Origin: Cymodocea nodosa
Taxonomy: Eukaryota > Streptophyta > Magnoliopsida > Alismatales > Cymodoceaceae
DNA length: 64,000 nucleotides
Assembly (NCBI GenBank): GCA_036874045.1
Contig: CM072340.1
Span: 4,665,001 to 4,729,000, forward strand
Reading direction: 5' to 3'
Positions 38,970-50,031 of this stretch are shown one piece after another. Every line of letters starts with the position of its first letter. The first letter of the stretch is position 1. The translations under genes and the position numbers were made by a program. Below the pieces are notes generated by a model. It made no database searches. It was given only the letters and a program-made list of their open reading frames with translations, and had not been told where the DNA came from.

Positions 38970-40108
38970 TGTTGAGTATTTTTGTTTAGATGATGTGTGC
39001 TGAATGAAAATAATCATATTTGCTCAATTACTATTGCTTGTGAAAAGAAATTAAAATCATCAATTAATATAGAAAAAGTTACTAATAGAAATACTTGTCT
39101 GTATTGGATCTGAAGTTAATAACTAGTCGTTTCGTTGCATTAATTTCTCATTTAGCTAAACGTTAAGTTAACATGTGGTTTTATTGAAAAGCATGATATG
39201 TTTTAAAGTTATATCTTCTGTATCATGAACAGTGCACGTTTAGGCAACTCATTAAGTTAGAGTTTTGTTTGAATAGAGGTCACGTGAGAACTCGTTAAGT
39301 TAGAGGCTTAAAGGTTAAAATAGGTCACGTGATAACTCGTTAAGTTAGTGAGTAAAAGAAGAGACGAACTCGTTAAGTTAGTGTTATACACGTGGTGAAA
39401 TTATAAGTTACGAATGTTGTATTGTATCACATGAGGTGCACATGTTTAACTCGTTAAGTTAGCATAACTAAACGCATTGAGTTAAGAAACAAGTTTGTTG
39501 AATTAAAAGTTAACTCAACGAAGGAGCTTTGTTGAGTTAAACATATTTCATAATTGATTTAATATGGTTTTGTCATCATCGAAAAGGGGGAGATTGTTGA
39601 GTATTTTTGTTTAGATGATGTGTGCTGAATGAAAATAATCATATTTGCTCAATTACTATTGCTTGTGAAAAGAAATTAAAATCATCAATTAATACAGAAA
39701 AAGTTACTAATATAAATACTTGTCTGTATTTGATCTGAAGTTAATAACTAGTCATTTCATTGCATTAATTTCTCATTTACCTAAACGTTAAGTTAACGTG
39801 TGGTTTTATTGAAAAGCATGATATGTTTTAAAGTTATATCTTCTGTATCATGAACAGTGCACGTTTAGACAACTCCTTAAGTTAGAGTTTTGTTTGTATA
39901 GAGGTCACGTGAGAACTTGTTAAGTTAGAGGCTTAAAGGTTAAAATAGGTCACGTGATAACTCGTTAAGTTAGTGAGTAAAAGAAGAGACAAACTCGTTA
40001 AGTTAGTGTTATACATGTGGTGAAATTATAAGTTACAAATGTTGTATTGTATCACGTGAGGTGTACATGTTTAACTCGTTAAGTTAACATAACTAAACGC
40101 GTTGAGTT
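38859..40108 (+). repeat. 625-bp direct tandem repeat at the 3' end of C
   Basis: AAGAAACAAGTTTGTTGAA starts at 38859 and again at 39484. Each unit holds the last part of the 3' untranslated region, the purine tract and the first 514 bases of the LTR, so the element has an LTR start at 38970 and another at 39595. Only the second continues to a full LTR. Both copies share markers (GTTTAGATGATG; AAAAAGTTACTAATA) not present in the 5' LTR. Confidence 0.92.
38970..39483 (+). repeat. Partial copia LTR (first 514 bp)
   Basis: LTR start TGTTGAGTATTTTTGTTTAG through the CACGTG/CGTTAAGTTAG array, ending in AAACGCATTGAGTT where the second repeat unit begins. Confidence 0.92.
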
Positions 40109-41329
40109 GCTATATTAAACTCTAAGGCAACGCGTTAGGTTAGCATTATAAACTTAAGTTGTTATTTTTGCACGTGGTAAAATTCTTATTATAAAAACAT
40201 TTGTTTATTACTGAATCGATGAGTTAAAGCTTTTCGGAGACTTACAGTCGTAACTATCCGAAAGGTAACTTAAGTCATATTTTCAAGTCTTGACACGTGT
40301 CTCACTAGTTTTATCATATAAAGAGTTTTTTCGGTGACTTACATCCGTAACTATCCGAAACTTAAACTGTTTTCGGTGAGTTATCGTTTAACCTTCCGAA
40401 AGAAAGGTTAAGCTGGTTCGTTGAGATAGCATAACACCACAGACTTAGTTCGTTGAGTTAGCTACAGTACTTGTCTCGTGAAATGGCACATGGTGAACTC
40501 GTTAAGTTAGAAATGTTAAGTTGTATATATACTTGTGTTACTCATTTAGTTAACATTAAAGTAACGACTTCTTATTACACTGATGAAAAGCTTTTGGACG
40601 AGAAAGTTTATTTTGCAGGAAATTTTTTAGAGATCCAAGACTGATGATTAAAGGAAATTCGAAATATAAACGTGGGTTGGAACATGTGTGTTTCGATGAA
40701 GGAAAAAGAAAAGACGTGGAGAAGTGGAAAACTGGTAGTGATTAAACGTGGAGGATATGCATGAAATGAAGATACAGTATAAAAGGCATAGAGTTCTCGT
40801 TGATCAAACCATCCTTGCACACAAAAAGAAAAATCTTTTTAAGGATCAAACCATCCCTGCACACCAAAAGAAAAATCTTTTTCAAGGATCAAAAACACCT
40901 CTTCAGGCAAAATCTCTCAAGTGGAAGAAAATTCAGTGAAGCATAAAAAGGTAAGATTTTCGTCACTGAAGATTTGAAGTATCAGAAGAAAGCAAATTTG
41001 GTGAAGCATAGAAAGACAAAATATTTGTCACTAAAGAATTGCTGAAGAAGAAAGATCTCAAACAGGGAGAAATATTTTAAATTCCGCAAATTAGTTTTCT
41101 CTATTTGTAGTTATGAAATTGTTTAGATTACACATGGTATCGAGATATAATTGCATCTATAATTTCTGAGGAGAATTGAATTGTATATTGTAATTGAAAC
41201 CTTGAATAAAAATGATTTTATGAAAACACTGTCTCGACTTGTTTTTGATATTTAAAGTTTCAATTATATTTCAAAAAATATTAAAAATACACAATTCACC
41301 CCCCTCTTGTGTAGCCATACGATCCTACA
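39595..41329 (+). repeat. Element C 3' LTR
   Basis: TGTTGAGTATTTTTG to ...CGATCCTACA, 1,735 bp; the family's full length. The TATA region is near 40780. Confidence 0.95.
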
Positions 41330-42902
41330 CAATTCTCCTCAGAAATTGTAGATGCAATTATATATCGATACTATGTTTCGTCTATACAATTCCATAACTA
41401 CAAATAGAGAAAACTAATTTGCGGAATTTAAAACATTTCTCCCTGTTTGAGATCTTTCTTCTTCTTCTTCATTCTTATTCAGCAATTCTTCAGTGACGAA
41501 TATTTTGTCATTTTATGCTTCACCGAATTTGCTTTCTTCTGATACTTCAAATCTTCGATGGCGAAAATCTTACCTTTTTATGCTTCACTGAACTTTCTTC
41601 CACTTGAGAGTTTTTCCTCGAAGAGGTGTTTTTGATCCTTGAAAAGATTTTTCTTTTGGTGTGCAGGGATAGTTTCATCCTTGAAATGATTTTTCGTTTT
41701 GTGTGCAAGGATGGTTTGATCAATAAGAACTCTATGACTATTATATTGTATCTTCATTTCATGCATATCCTCCACGTTTAATCACTACCAGTTTTCCACT
41801 TCTCCACATCTTTTCTTTTTCCTTCATCGAAACACACACGTTTTGACCCACGTTTACATTTCGAATTTTCTTTAATCATCAATCTTGGATCTTTGAAAAA
41901 TTTCTTGCAAAATAAACTTTCTCGTCCAAAAATTTCATCAGTGTAATAAGAAGTCGTTACTTTAATGTTAACTAAACAAGTAACACAAGTAGATATTAAC
42001 TTAACATTTCTAACTTAACGAGTTCCTCATGTGCCATTTCACATGACAAGTACTATAGCTAACTCACTAAAACAACTTATCCTTTCTTTCAAAAGGTTAA
42101 ATGCTAACTCACCGAAAACAGTTTAAGTTTTGGATAATTACAGTTGTAAGTCTCCGAAAAACTCTTTTTACCATAAAACTAGTGAGACACGTGTCGTTAC
42201 CTCAAACCATGACTTATGTTACCTTTCAGATAGTTACGACTATAAGTCTCCAAAAAACTTTAACTCACCGATTTAATAATAAACAAATGTTTTTATAATA
42301 AGAATTTTACCACGTGCAAAAATAACAACTTAAGTTTATAACGCTAACCTAACACGTTGCCTTAGTGTTCAATATAGCAACTCAACGCGTTTAGTTATGC
42401 TAACTTAACGAGTTAAACATGTGCACTTCACGTGATACAATATAACATTCGTAACTTATAATTTCACCACGTGTATAACACTAACTTAACGAGTTCGTCT
42501 CTTCTTTTACTCACTAACTTAACGAGTTATCACGTGACCTATTTTAACCTTTAAGCCTCTAACTTAACGAGTTCTCACGTGACCTCTATACAAATAACAC
42601 TCTAACTTAACGATTTGTCTTAATGTGCATTGTTCATGATACAGAAGATATAACTTTAAAATATATCATGCTTTTCAATAAAAACACACGTTAACTTAAC
42701 ATTTAGTTAAATGAGAAATTAATGCAATGAAATGACTAGCTATTAACTTAGTATAATTTCAGATCTAATACAGACAAGTATTTATGTTAGTAAGCTTTTT
42801 CTGTATTAATTGATGATTTTCATTTCTTTTCACAAGCAATAGTAATTGAGGAAATATGATTATTTTCATTCATCACACATCATCAAAACAAAATACTCAA
42901 CA
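41330..42902 (-). repeat. Element B 5' LTR, right piece
   Basis: Resumes LTR B after C with CAATTCTCCTCAG and runs to ...ATACTCAACA, then the AGGAG duplication and element D pol. Confidence 0.93.
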
Positions 42903-43838
42903 AGGAGGTAGGTTGGCTATTAAATCTACTTTGGCTTTATCTACCTCTAACCCTTTTTTAGAGACAACATGGCCCAACACAATACCTTGTTGTGCCATGA
43001 ATTGACACTTCTCCCAATTTAATACTAAATTCTTATCTATGCATCTTTTTAAAAATAACTCTAAATTCTTAAGACAAACATCAAAGGAAGGTCCTACTAC
43101 AGAGAAATCATCCATGAAAATTTCTAGAAATCTATCAATCATGTCTGAAAAGATTCTGGTCATGCACCTTTGGAATGTTGTAGGAGCATTACATAAACCA
43201 AAGGGCATGTGTCGGAATGCAAAAGTACCAAAAGGGCATGTAAATGTGGTTTTCTCTTGATCACAGAGTACCTCAAGAATTTGGTTATATCTAGAATAAC
43301 CATCCAAGAAATAATAATATTCTTGCACAGCTAATTTCTTTAACATTTGATCCATAAAAGGCAAGGGAAAATGATCATTCCTAGTGGCGGCATTAAGTTT
43401 CCTATAATCAATGCATACACGCCATCCAGTTTGCACTCTAGTGGGTTCTAGCTCATGATTGCTATTTTCCACAATAGTAATACCAGATTTCTTTGGGACA
43501 ACCTGTACAGGGCTAACGCAAGGACTATCAGAAATAGGATAAATGATATCATGATCTAGCCACTTAATAATTTCCTTTCTAACCACATCTTTTATATTAG
43601 GATTCAGTCTTCTTTATGGGATCCTAGATGGAATAATATCACTATCTAAGTGAATTCTATATTGACATACATTTGGACTAATTCCCTTAATGTCGGCCAT
43701 GGTCCACCCAATGGCCTCCTTATGTTTGCTAAGAACCGCTAACAACTTCTCCTCTTGCTTACTAGAAAGGTGGGAAGATAAAATGACTAGCAAAGTATTT
43801 TGCTTCTCTAGATAGGCATACTTAAGGTCTTGTGGCAA
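42903..43838 (-). pseudogene. Element D reverse transcriptase
   Basis: Minus-strand Ty3/gypsy RT. It begins with the segment preceding RT (HKEAIGWTMADIKGISPNVCQYRIHL) and continues with EIIKWLDHDIIYPISDSPCV, GWRVCIDYRKLNAATRNDHF, FLDGYSRYNQI, the catalytic FMDDFSV variant of YxDD and [24 protein letters not shown] in place of YxDD is typical of the Athila/Tat side of gypsy. It joins the polypeptide part at 2714 on the other side of the 40-kb insertion. Few breaks here. Confidence 0.92.
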
Positions 43839-44153
43839 GGGTTTTAGTTCAAGAGAAGGTGGTTCAACAATAGATGGTTTCTTAATCTCTCCTAAATCTC
43901 TTTCTAAAGGCTCTATATAATTTAATTAAAAAATACTATCATTCTCACCAATGTCATCATCTAAGTCATAGATATGTGCTAGATCAACCTCATGTTCTAT
44001 AGGTGGATAATCTTCGTCATCTGTCAAATCAAAGTCATCTACCCCTTCACCCTCTTCTATAACATCTATGAAACTCACATTAAAACTCTCAGTAACTATA
44101 TTCTCAAGTCATGGGTGAGTTCTAAAAATGTTTAGTTCAACCTTATCATCACC
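43839..44153 (-). other. Element D protease-to-RT linker
   Basis: About 315 bp encoding a decayed acidic linker between protease and RT; no domain recognised. Confidence 0.6.
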
Positions 44154-44462
44154 TTACGATATTTGCATAGACCCCTCTCGACATCCTATATATGCATCTA
44201 TAGTTGCAAGGAAAGGTCTACCTAGAATTAAAGGTACATTCTTTTTCCTATTTGATGAAGGTTGGTTTTCTAACACAATGAAATCTATGGGGTAGACAAA
44301 ATCCTTAACCTTAATGAGAATATCTTCAACAACACCTAATGGAGTCCTAAAAGAATGATCAGCTAGCTGAATGAGGACCTTAGTGGGTTGAATACCATTT
44401 AATCCTAGGCTCACATACACACTAGACGACATAACATTTACTCTAGCTCCCAAGTCTATCAA
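44154..44462 (-). pseudogene. Element D aspartic protease
   Basis: Gypsy-type retropepsin. The active-site stretch reads MIDLGARVNVMSSSVY (DLGA in place of DSGA, common in Athila relatives). It is followed by VLIQLADHSFRTPLGVVEDILIKV, VYPIDFIVLE and the closing ILGRPFLATIDAYIG, the C-terminal flap/core motif of this family. It is homologous to 53630-54042 in E. Confidence 0.9.
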
Positions 44463-44483
44463 TGCCCTCTCAAAATAGGTATC

Positions 44484-45383
44484 TCAGATTGTACACGAGA
44501 TAGTAGGAGTACCTAGATCACTATATTTCCTAGGCATAGGTTGGTAGAAATAAGTACTAATAGCTTTAGCTAAGAAAACTTTTTTAGGAATTTTCCTAGC
44601 TCGCTTTCTTGTACATAATTCCTTAAGAAACTTGGCATAGGCAGGTATTTGTTCTATTGCATCTAATAATGGAATATTGACTCTAACTTGTTCAAAAATT
44701 TCTCTTATCTTATCATTTTTATCACCATCCTTTTGTGTAATTCTCAACCTATGGGGAAAGGGTGCAGGCTAGCCTTCTAAAGAATCACTAACCTCAACTT
44801 CTGTATTGTTACCCTTTTCTAACCCCATGGGTTGATTAATCTCAATTTGTCTATTTAATTGAGATGAGTCTGCATTATCTAAAGGAACATCTAACAGTAC
44901 AAGAGAAGGAATTTCCTTTTCAGGAGTGCTCACCTCTCTCCCAGACCTTAGTGTTACAAATGTTTCAACCAACTCATTCTCAACAAAGGATGTTGATCCT
45001 AAATCCATATTTTCATAACCCTCTATGTCAATGGGGGTACTGGAGGCTTGTGCTAAGTTTAATAACTCCATTAAAGCATTAAGTTCATCAATTGCCTTAA
45101 CTAAATTGATTGAAGGCTCACCATAAGGGTTACTTCCTATAGGCTTTTCCAACTTAGTTTCATAACTATAGCCACTAGTGTTATAAATACCAGCATTAAA
45201 ATTTAAACTTGGCATAGATGAACTAACATTAGAATCAGAACATGCACCTACATCATTTAACATATAGAAGGGGCAATCAGCATCAACATGATTATTCAAT
45301 TTACATTTAGAGCATGTAGGTGTCAAATCAAAATTAACTTCATCTATATTGTAATCTAAATAATCATCCATAATGGCATACAA
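44484..45383 (-). pseudogene. Element D gag C-terminal part with zinc knuckle
   Basis: Minus strand. CSKCKLNNHVDADCP fits a CCHC knuckle (CX2CX4HX4C) near 45290-45330. A spacer region with FVTLRSGREVSTP follows. Then comes the conserved pre-protease segment VRVNIPLLDAIEQIPAYAKFLKELCTRKR (44484-44747), standard for Athila/Calypso gag-protease junctions. The usual N-terminal gag domain was not recognised upstream. Several breaks. Confidence 0.82.
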
Positions 45384-46809
45384 TATGCAGCTAAATGAAT
45401 GAACGGAATGTATTCAATCAAGTACTATCTTCAAGCAATTTAAGCAAATCTACAATATAATAAAAGAATTGGAAAACAATTACTCTTAACGTCAATTGGG
45501 GCTTAAATTTCTTTACATTCATTTAGTTAAAAATTTCTAAGTTCATGCCACTAAAATTCACATAAAACATCATATATTCAATTAACAACAATCCTATCTA
45601 GTTTGAGTTTCGTTTCTAATGTATAAATGCAACATTCCTAGAATTCAAATTGCACTACTTTAACTCAAATAAATCTCCAGAAATTCATGCAGCTCAAAAA
45701 TTCACAAATAAATATTCATCCAAAAGATAAATACTTCTAGTTTTTATGAAAAATCAGATACAAAAATATTTAAAACTGAAGTATCATCAAAATCATGTGA
45801 AACTCAGATGACTTAGAATTCCTAGCCTACAGAATAGCTTGTTTTAGAAAAATTCTCCAGAAATGTATATAAATCCAAATACAACGTATAATACCTTGTT
45901 GGAAAGGTAAACTCTTGTAGTTTCATGAAAAAGTCATAAAAATAAATTTTACTTATACATGTATCTGCAGTTTCAAATAAGAAAGTTCAAACAAAATGAT
46001 ATACCTAAAAATTGCACTCACAAGCATTATTGGAAGGTTAGTATCTCAACCTTCCGATAACCAACAATTTTTTTCGGAAGGCTACCTTCTGATGGTCAAA
46101 AAAATTTTTGGAAGGTTATCCTATAACCTTCCAATAGTGAGGATACTCCGACAACATTTCAGAGGGTTACATGGTAACCTTCCGAAATGTTGGAAGCTTA
46201 CTATAAAACTTTGAAAATCCACGCAGAAATCAACATAACTCCAAATGAAACATGTAAATACTCATTGGAAAGATAATTTCATCTAGTTTCTAGAAAAAAA
46301 TCACTGAATTAAATTTTAAATACGTTCATAATAGCATATTTTCAAAATTCATTAGCAGAAACCTATCCAGAATTCTGTAAAACATCCCTATTTTCTAAGA
46401 TTTTTATTTCTAAACATACTAATCAGAATTTTATGCATAAGTACTCAAAAGAAATCTCAGAAACTAAGTATTTCAGAAAAAATTTCATAAAAATGAGTTT
46501 TAATCTTGTGCACATCAAAAATTTAAATTTCCAGACAGGCAAATTCTATCTTAATAATTTGTACACAAAGATTATCATTACTCCATTAAGCTACTTGTCA
46601 CCAAATTATACACCTAATTAAACATGTGACAAGCTATTCAGAAATCAAGGAATTGAACACATAGAATGACCAATCCATGAATTCATTTCCTTGCAAACAC
46701 ACAAAGAAAAATAATAATTGAAATAAACAAGAAAACAAACAAAACTAGAATAATGTAAAAGATATTAAATCTTGCAAATCATCTAATAAATCATTTTAAA
46801 GCATCAAAA
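45384..46809 (-). other. Element D long leader with inverted CCTTCCGA motifs
   Basis: About 1.4 kb between the primer site and recognisable gag, AT-rich, without a convincing reading frame. At 46030-46195 there are at least seven copies, in both orientations, of AACCTTCCGA-like sequence (CAACCTTCCGATAACC, TTTTCGGAAGGCTACC, TGGAAGGTTATCC, TAACCTTCCAATAG, TAACCTTCCGAAATG), able to pair as hairpins. The same word occurs in the copia LTRs. Confidence 0.65.
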
Positions 46810-46828
46810 CTCCCCAACAACAGTGCCA
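46810..46828 (-). other. Primer-binding site, element D
   Basis: In element sense TGGCACTGTTGTTGGGGAG. It differs by four transitions from the tRNA-Asp-type site TGGCGCCGTTGCCGGGGAG usual for Athila-like elements, consistent with decay. Confidence 0.8.
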
Positions 46829-46834
46829 AAAACT

Positions 46835-49064
46835 TGTTAGGTTGAAACATGTGTCATTAAAAGCACAAGTTTTACATTTATAATTTAACCGCAAGCACAC
46901 CGTACCTATTGTATTAAGTAGTACAAGTACATGTCATTTCCACAAGAAGTTTGTCTAAATGACTTTTGTTAGATTGATTGTTTGATTAATATCATAAAAC
47001 AACTATAAAACTTTATTGCATCCTAATTTATTTAAACAATGGTTAGATTTGAGGTTAGGAACTAAATTAGGAAAAATACACGAATATACATCCAAAAATC
47101 AACTCCAAATCAACCTCACCTCTAACTCTATTATAACTCATGAAATTATAGAAATTGCTTCCACTTGTAAAATTCACTCCTTCCAAAATATACACTGAAA
47201 ATTCATGTAAAAATACATTTTGGAAAGGTTTTTAAAATACCTAAAAGTCTAGCATAATTTCATGATCTAATTCAAACCCAAGAGTTATTGACATCAAATC
47301 TACCAAGAAAGCACAAAACGCGGATATCAAATGACACAACACATGTCTTTACAAGAAAATCCATAACTTTCTGGAATCTTTACGAAATGATGTGAAATAA
47401 AATCTCATCGTGAATTGACTACATCATCTTGAAAACCTAATTTATAAATCATGAAAACTAGATCTGTACTCAAAGAAATCAATGATAAAAAACAAACAAA
47501 ATCTCTATGCGGACCTGCATTCTAGATCAAATGCACCTGTTGAGAATTAATTCCTGAAAACCACTCAAATGACATCCAAAAATTACGAAATGACATCTGT
47601 TGGAAAGTAGACTCGAAACCATATGAGATTGCCTCAAGATTCGATCAAAATTGTCATCAGAGCTGATAGAAATCAATTAAAATTGGATAAAACTCTGTAC
47701 ACGAATTTCTGCATTTATATACACAATTATTTCTTCAAACACTAGATCTATAACTATTATATTCACATATAAACATTGAAAAACCATATTAACCATCATC
47801 CAGTATCTAAATAACTTCTTAAATCTAAAACTAAACAAGTAAATAAATAAAACAAACATGGAATTCCATATATCAACACACACGTCCAATACTCATACAT
47901 ATAGGCAATAACAACAAAGAAATGTGTATGAGGATCTCTCCTCTCCATTTTTACCATGAAGTCTTCACTTGGTCCCTCGCATATGCCTCCTATTTGGTTA
48001 TATACCACTTCAATTGTCTCTTCACAAGACTTTCACCACTCGTGGATTGCATTTTCGAAGGGATCCACCTAGGTATGCGATGGAAGAAGCGAGTTGCACG
48101 TCCTTAAGCCTCCAAAGCAACAAACTCTTGCTGTGTCGAGCCAAGAAAATGCTCCCTATTCACCATCCACTGTAAAACACGTCCTCCTTTGCTTCTGAAT
48201 GTTTCGGCATGGCTTCTCTCCACCAATCCATTGTAAAACCACCTGTGAAGCTCCTTATGCCTAAGATTTCGCCCTGAAAAAGGAGAGATCTTCAATGGAG
48301 GAGGAAGACGCAAGAAATGCTCACCTTTCTTGGGAAACTAGTTGGTCCACGTCCTTGGAAGAGAAGGGAGGCTACTGGAAACGATGGAGAATTGTTGGAA
48401 ACGGCCGTCCACCTCCACCCTCGATGTTGGAATGGAAGAAACGGCTGCAGCCCTTGCGTGAATGGAGTTGCTTGAAATGGAGAGATGCCCTTGCATGGAT
48501 GCTCGTGGTCTTTTTATTAGGGGTAAGTCTTGATCCAATGGCTAGGATTAATCCAACCATTTATGCTTTAAAAATCTCCATCCAATGGTGAAGATTAATT
48601 CATCTCTTTAGCTCCAATAGATGCCACCTATTAAAATGAAACTTGGAGAATACTTAGCATATATCAAGAACATAAAATAGATGTAATAAAAATTGATATT
48701 AGATCTTGATTTTAACCATCAATAAAATGGGACTTATTATTTACATCATGCCAATGATTTCTGTTGATAATAATATATAATTGAAAAGCATATATAACAA
48801 TTATGTCATGCATGTGTGCAATTGAAATGTGTGATAAATGGTTTATTCCCAACAACTAAGTGTCTACATATGGGCTAATAACTTGACAATAATTTTATTA
48901 AAGGTAAATTTGTGCAATAATTAAATTTTAATACATAAAAACATGCATAGCCTAAAAATATAGTTATCATGTAATCTTATATAAATATCATGCTATATGC
49001 AACTGAAATCCATAAAATGCATGATTTAACATATAATAAAATGCACAAATCTTAACTTTACACA
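46835..49064 (-). repeat. Athila-like LTR (5' LTR of element D)
   Basis: In element sense it ends ...CAACCTAACA just before the primer site. The start is placed at TGTGTAAAG (49064) because a purine tract ATGGGGG abuts it. An alternative start is TGTTGGGAATAAACC (48854). The middle (about 47920-48560) is GC-richer than the surroundings. The terminal part has CATGTACTTGTAC...AATACAATAGGTACGGTGTGCTTGCGGTTAAA, shared with the Athila-like LTRs at 32785 and 57451. Confidence 0.72.
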
Positions 49065-50031
49065 CCCCCATGCATAGCCTTTGCTAGTCCCTCAATAAAG
49101 AACTATATCTAAAAGAAGTAAATAGCCCCTAAACACACTTAGGACAACAAACAAAAGCAAATAACAAGTTCACAAAAATTTAAACTAGGCCACTTTCATA
49201 GGGATCACGACTACACTTAGCATGTGTAGCAAGCCTTTAAACCCCTAGGTCACTCTAGTGGTGGTGTTGTCTCTAGAAAGTTTTTAGTAGATATACCCAC
49301 AAAATCCAAAACAAAAAATAAAACAATCATAATTAAAAGTCAAAATCTACAAAAATATGCTCTTGGTTTCCTAAACATGGATAAAGTTGCTCTTAAGTAG
49401 CCTTGACCTATTAACTTCACCTTTATTCAATCACCTCTCACCTTTCTAGATTGGATTCAAATAATCATTCAATTTCCTTCCTAAGAAACTAAAGTACTAT
49501 ATAAATAAGTGTCTGTGAAATGGCCAAGACTAAGAAATAACCTACTCAACTCCCTCCAAGTAACATAAGTAATCCCAAAGGTCTAACTTTGAGTCCATTG
49601 TCCCTTTATTTTGACTCTTTTTTTTTTTTTAGATTACCTCCTACTCCAGCACCTTTTTACGCGACCACAATCACTTGCTTAGGGGAAAGTTAACCAGTTA
49701 CTTAGTAGCCTTTGTAAGAACAAGTAATCAATCTCTCTTCTTCTTCTTCTTCTTTTCTTTTTTTTCATCATTTTTCTATTTTTTTTTTTTCTCTCTCCCT
49801 AGCCCTCTACCCATAAGAGTGCCTCCCACATCATTGTGTGGGAACGGGCAATTTCACCTTACCCCTTTTTTCCTACCCTTCTCATAGGACAACCCCAAGG
49901 TATATTCCTAAGTTTTTACCTAAGTTTCCCTTTAAGAGAAGTGGTTCCTTCCTAGTTAAGGTCTCACGTAAGTGCAATACTACTTATAAGCTCAAAAATA
50001 TGAGTGATTTTGAATTTTATTCTTCTCCTCA
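49065..50031 (-). mobile_element. 3' untranslated end of another minus-strand gypsy element
   Basis: In minus sense it reads toward GAGGGACTAGCAAAGGCTAT then GCATGGGGG, a form typical of the 3' polypurine region of Athila/Tat-type gypsy elements, immediately before the LTR at 49064. No coding sequence is seen. A long pyrimidine-rich stretch on the plus strand is at 49736-49800. A 3' end adjoining the 5' LTR of D suggests two elements sharing one LTR in tandem. Confidence 0.5.

Larger units (their letters stand above)
25280..41329 (+). mobile_element. Copia element C (Sirevirus-like) with duplicated 3' end
   Basis: Plus strand, about 16 kb including a 2-kb solo LTR insertion. It is flanked by the perfect duplication CAATT (25275-25279 and 41330-41334) inside the 5' LTR of B. 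Layout: 5' LTR 25280-27017, primer site 27020-27031, gag, pol, spacer with gypsy solo LTR, third ORF, purine tract, a 514-bp LTR start (38970-39483), a second copy of the purine-tract region, and a full 3' LTR 39595-41329. In the first 220 or so LTR bases I count about eight differences between the 5' and 3' LTRs, so it is probably somewhat younger than A and B. Broken in several places. Confidence 0.95.
2715..42902 (-). mobile_element. Copia element B with two nested copia elements (40,188 bp)
   Basis: The block begins TGTAGGATC and ends ACTCAACA, the two LTR termini of the family in minus orientation. It is flanked by the perfect 5-bp duplication AGGAG (2710-2714 and 42903-42907). B itself is 2715-3727 plus 17012-25279 plus 41330-42902. 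Its left (3') LTR is split by element A and its right (5') LTR by element C. The internal region is 17729-25126, about 2.5 kb shorter than those of A and C. Parts seen are gag, reverse transcriptase, RNase H and the third ORF; protease and integrase were not recognised. It is broken in many places. By eye, the start of the two LTRs differs at roughly 5-6% of sites, older than or similar to A. Confidence 0.92.

Noticed and set aside
40748-40939. Small ORF (about 63 codons, starting MEDMHEMKIQYKRHRV) recurring in every copia LTR, also at 3114-3311, 41578-41775 and 52861-53052
   Set aside because: Its ATG lies upstream of the LTR TATA box, so the main transcript would not contain the start. It repeats because the LTR repeats. 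The apparent internal protein repeat is just the duplicated segment after the TATA box.
47922-48313. Overlapping 60-70 codon frames on both strands considered as a host gene exon
   Set aside because: They are short, overlap each other on opposite strands, have no motif, and sit within the D LTR.
48295-48591. 98-codon open frame rich in Trp and Glu in the GC-richer part of the element D LTR, with open frames on the other strand too
   Set aside because: It lies inside an LTR, has no recognisable domain, and frames are open on both strands, as expected by chance in a GC-richer patch.
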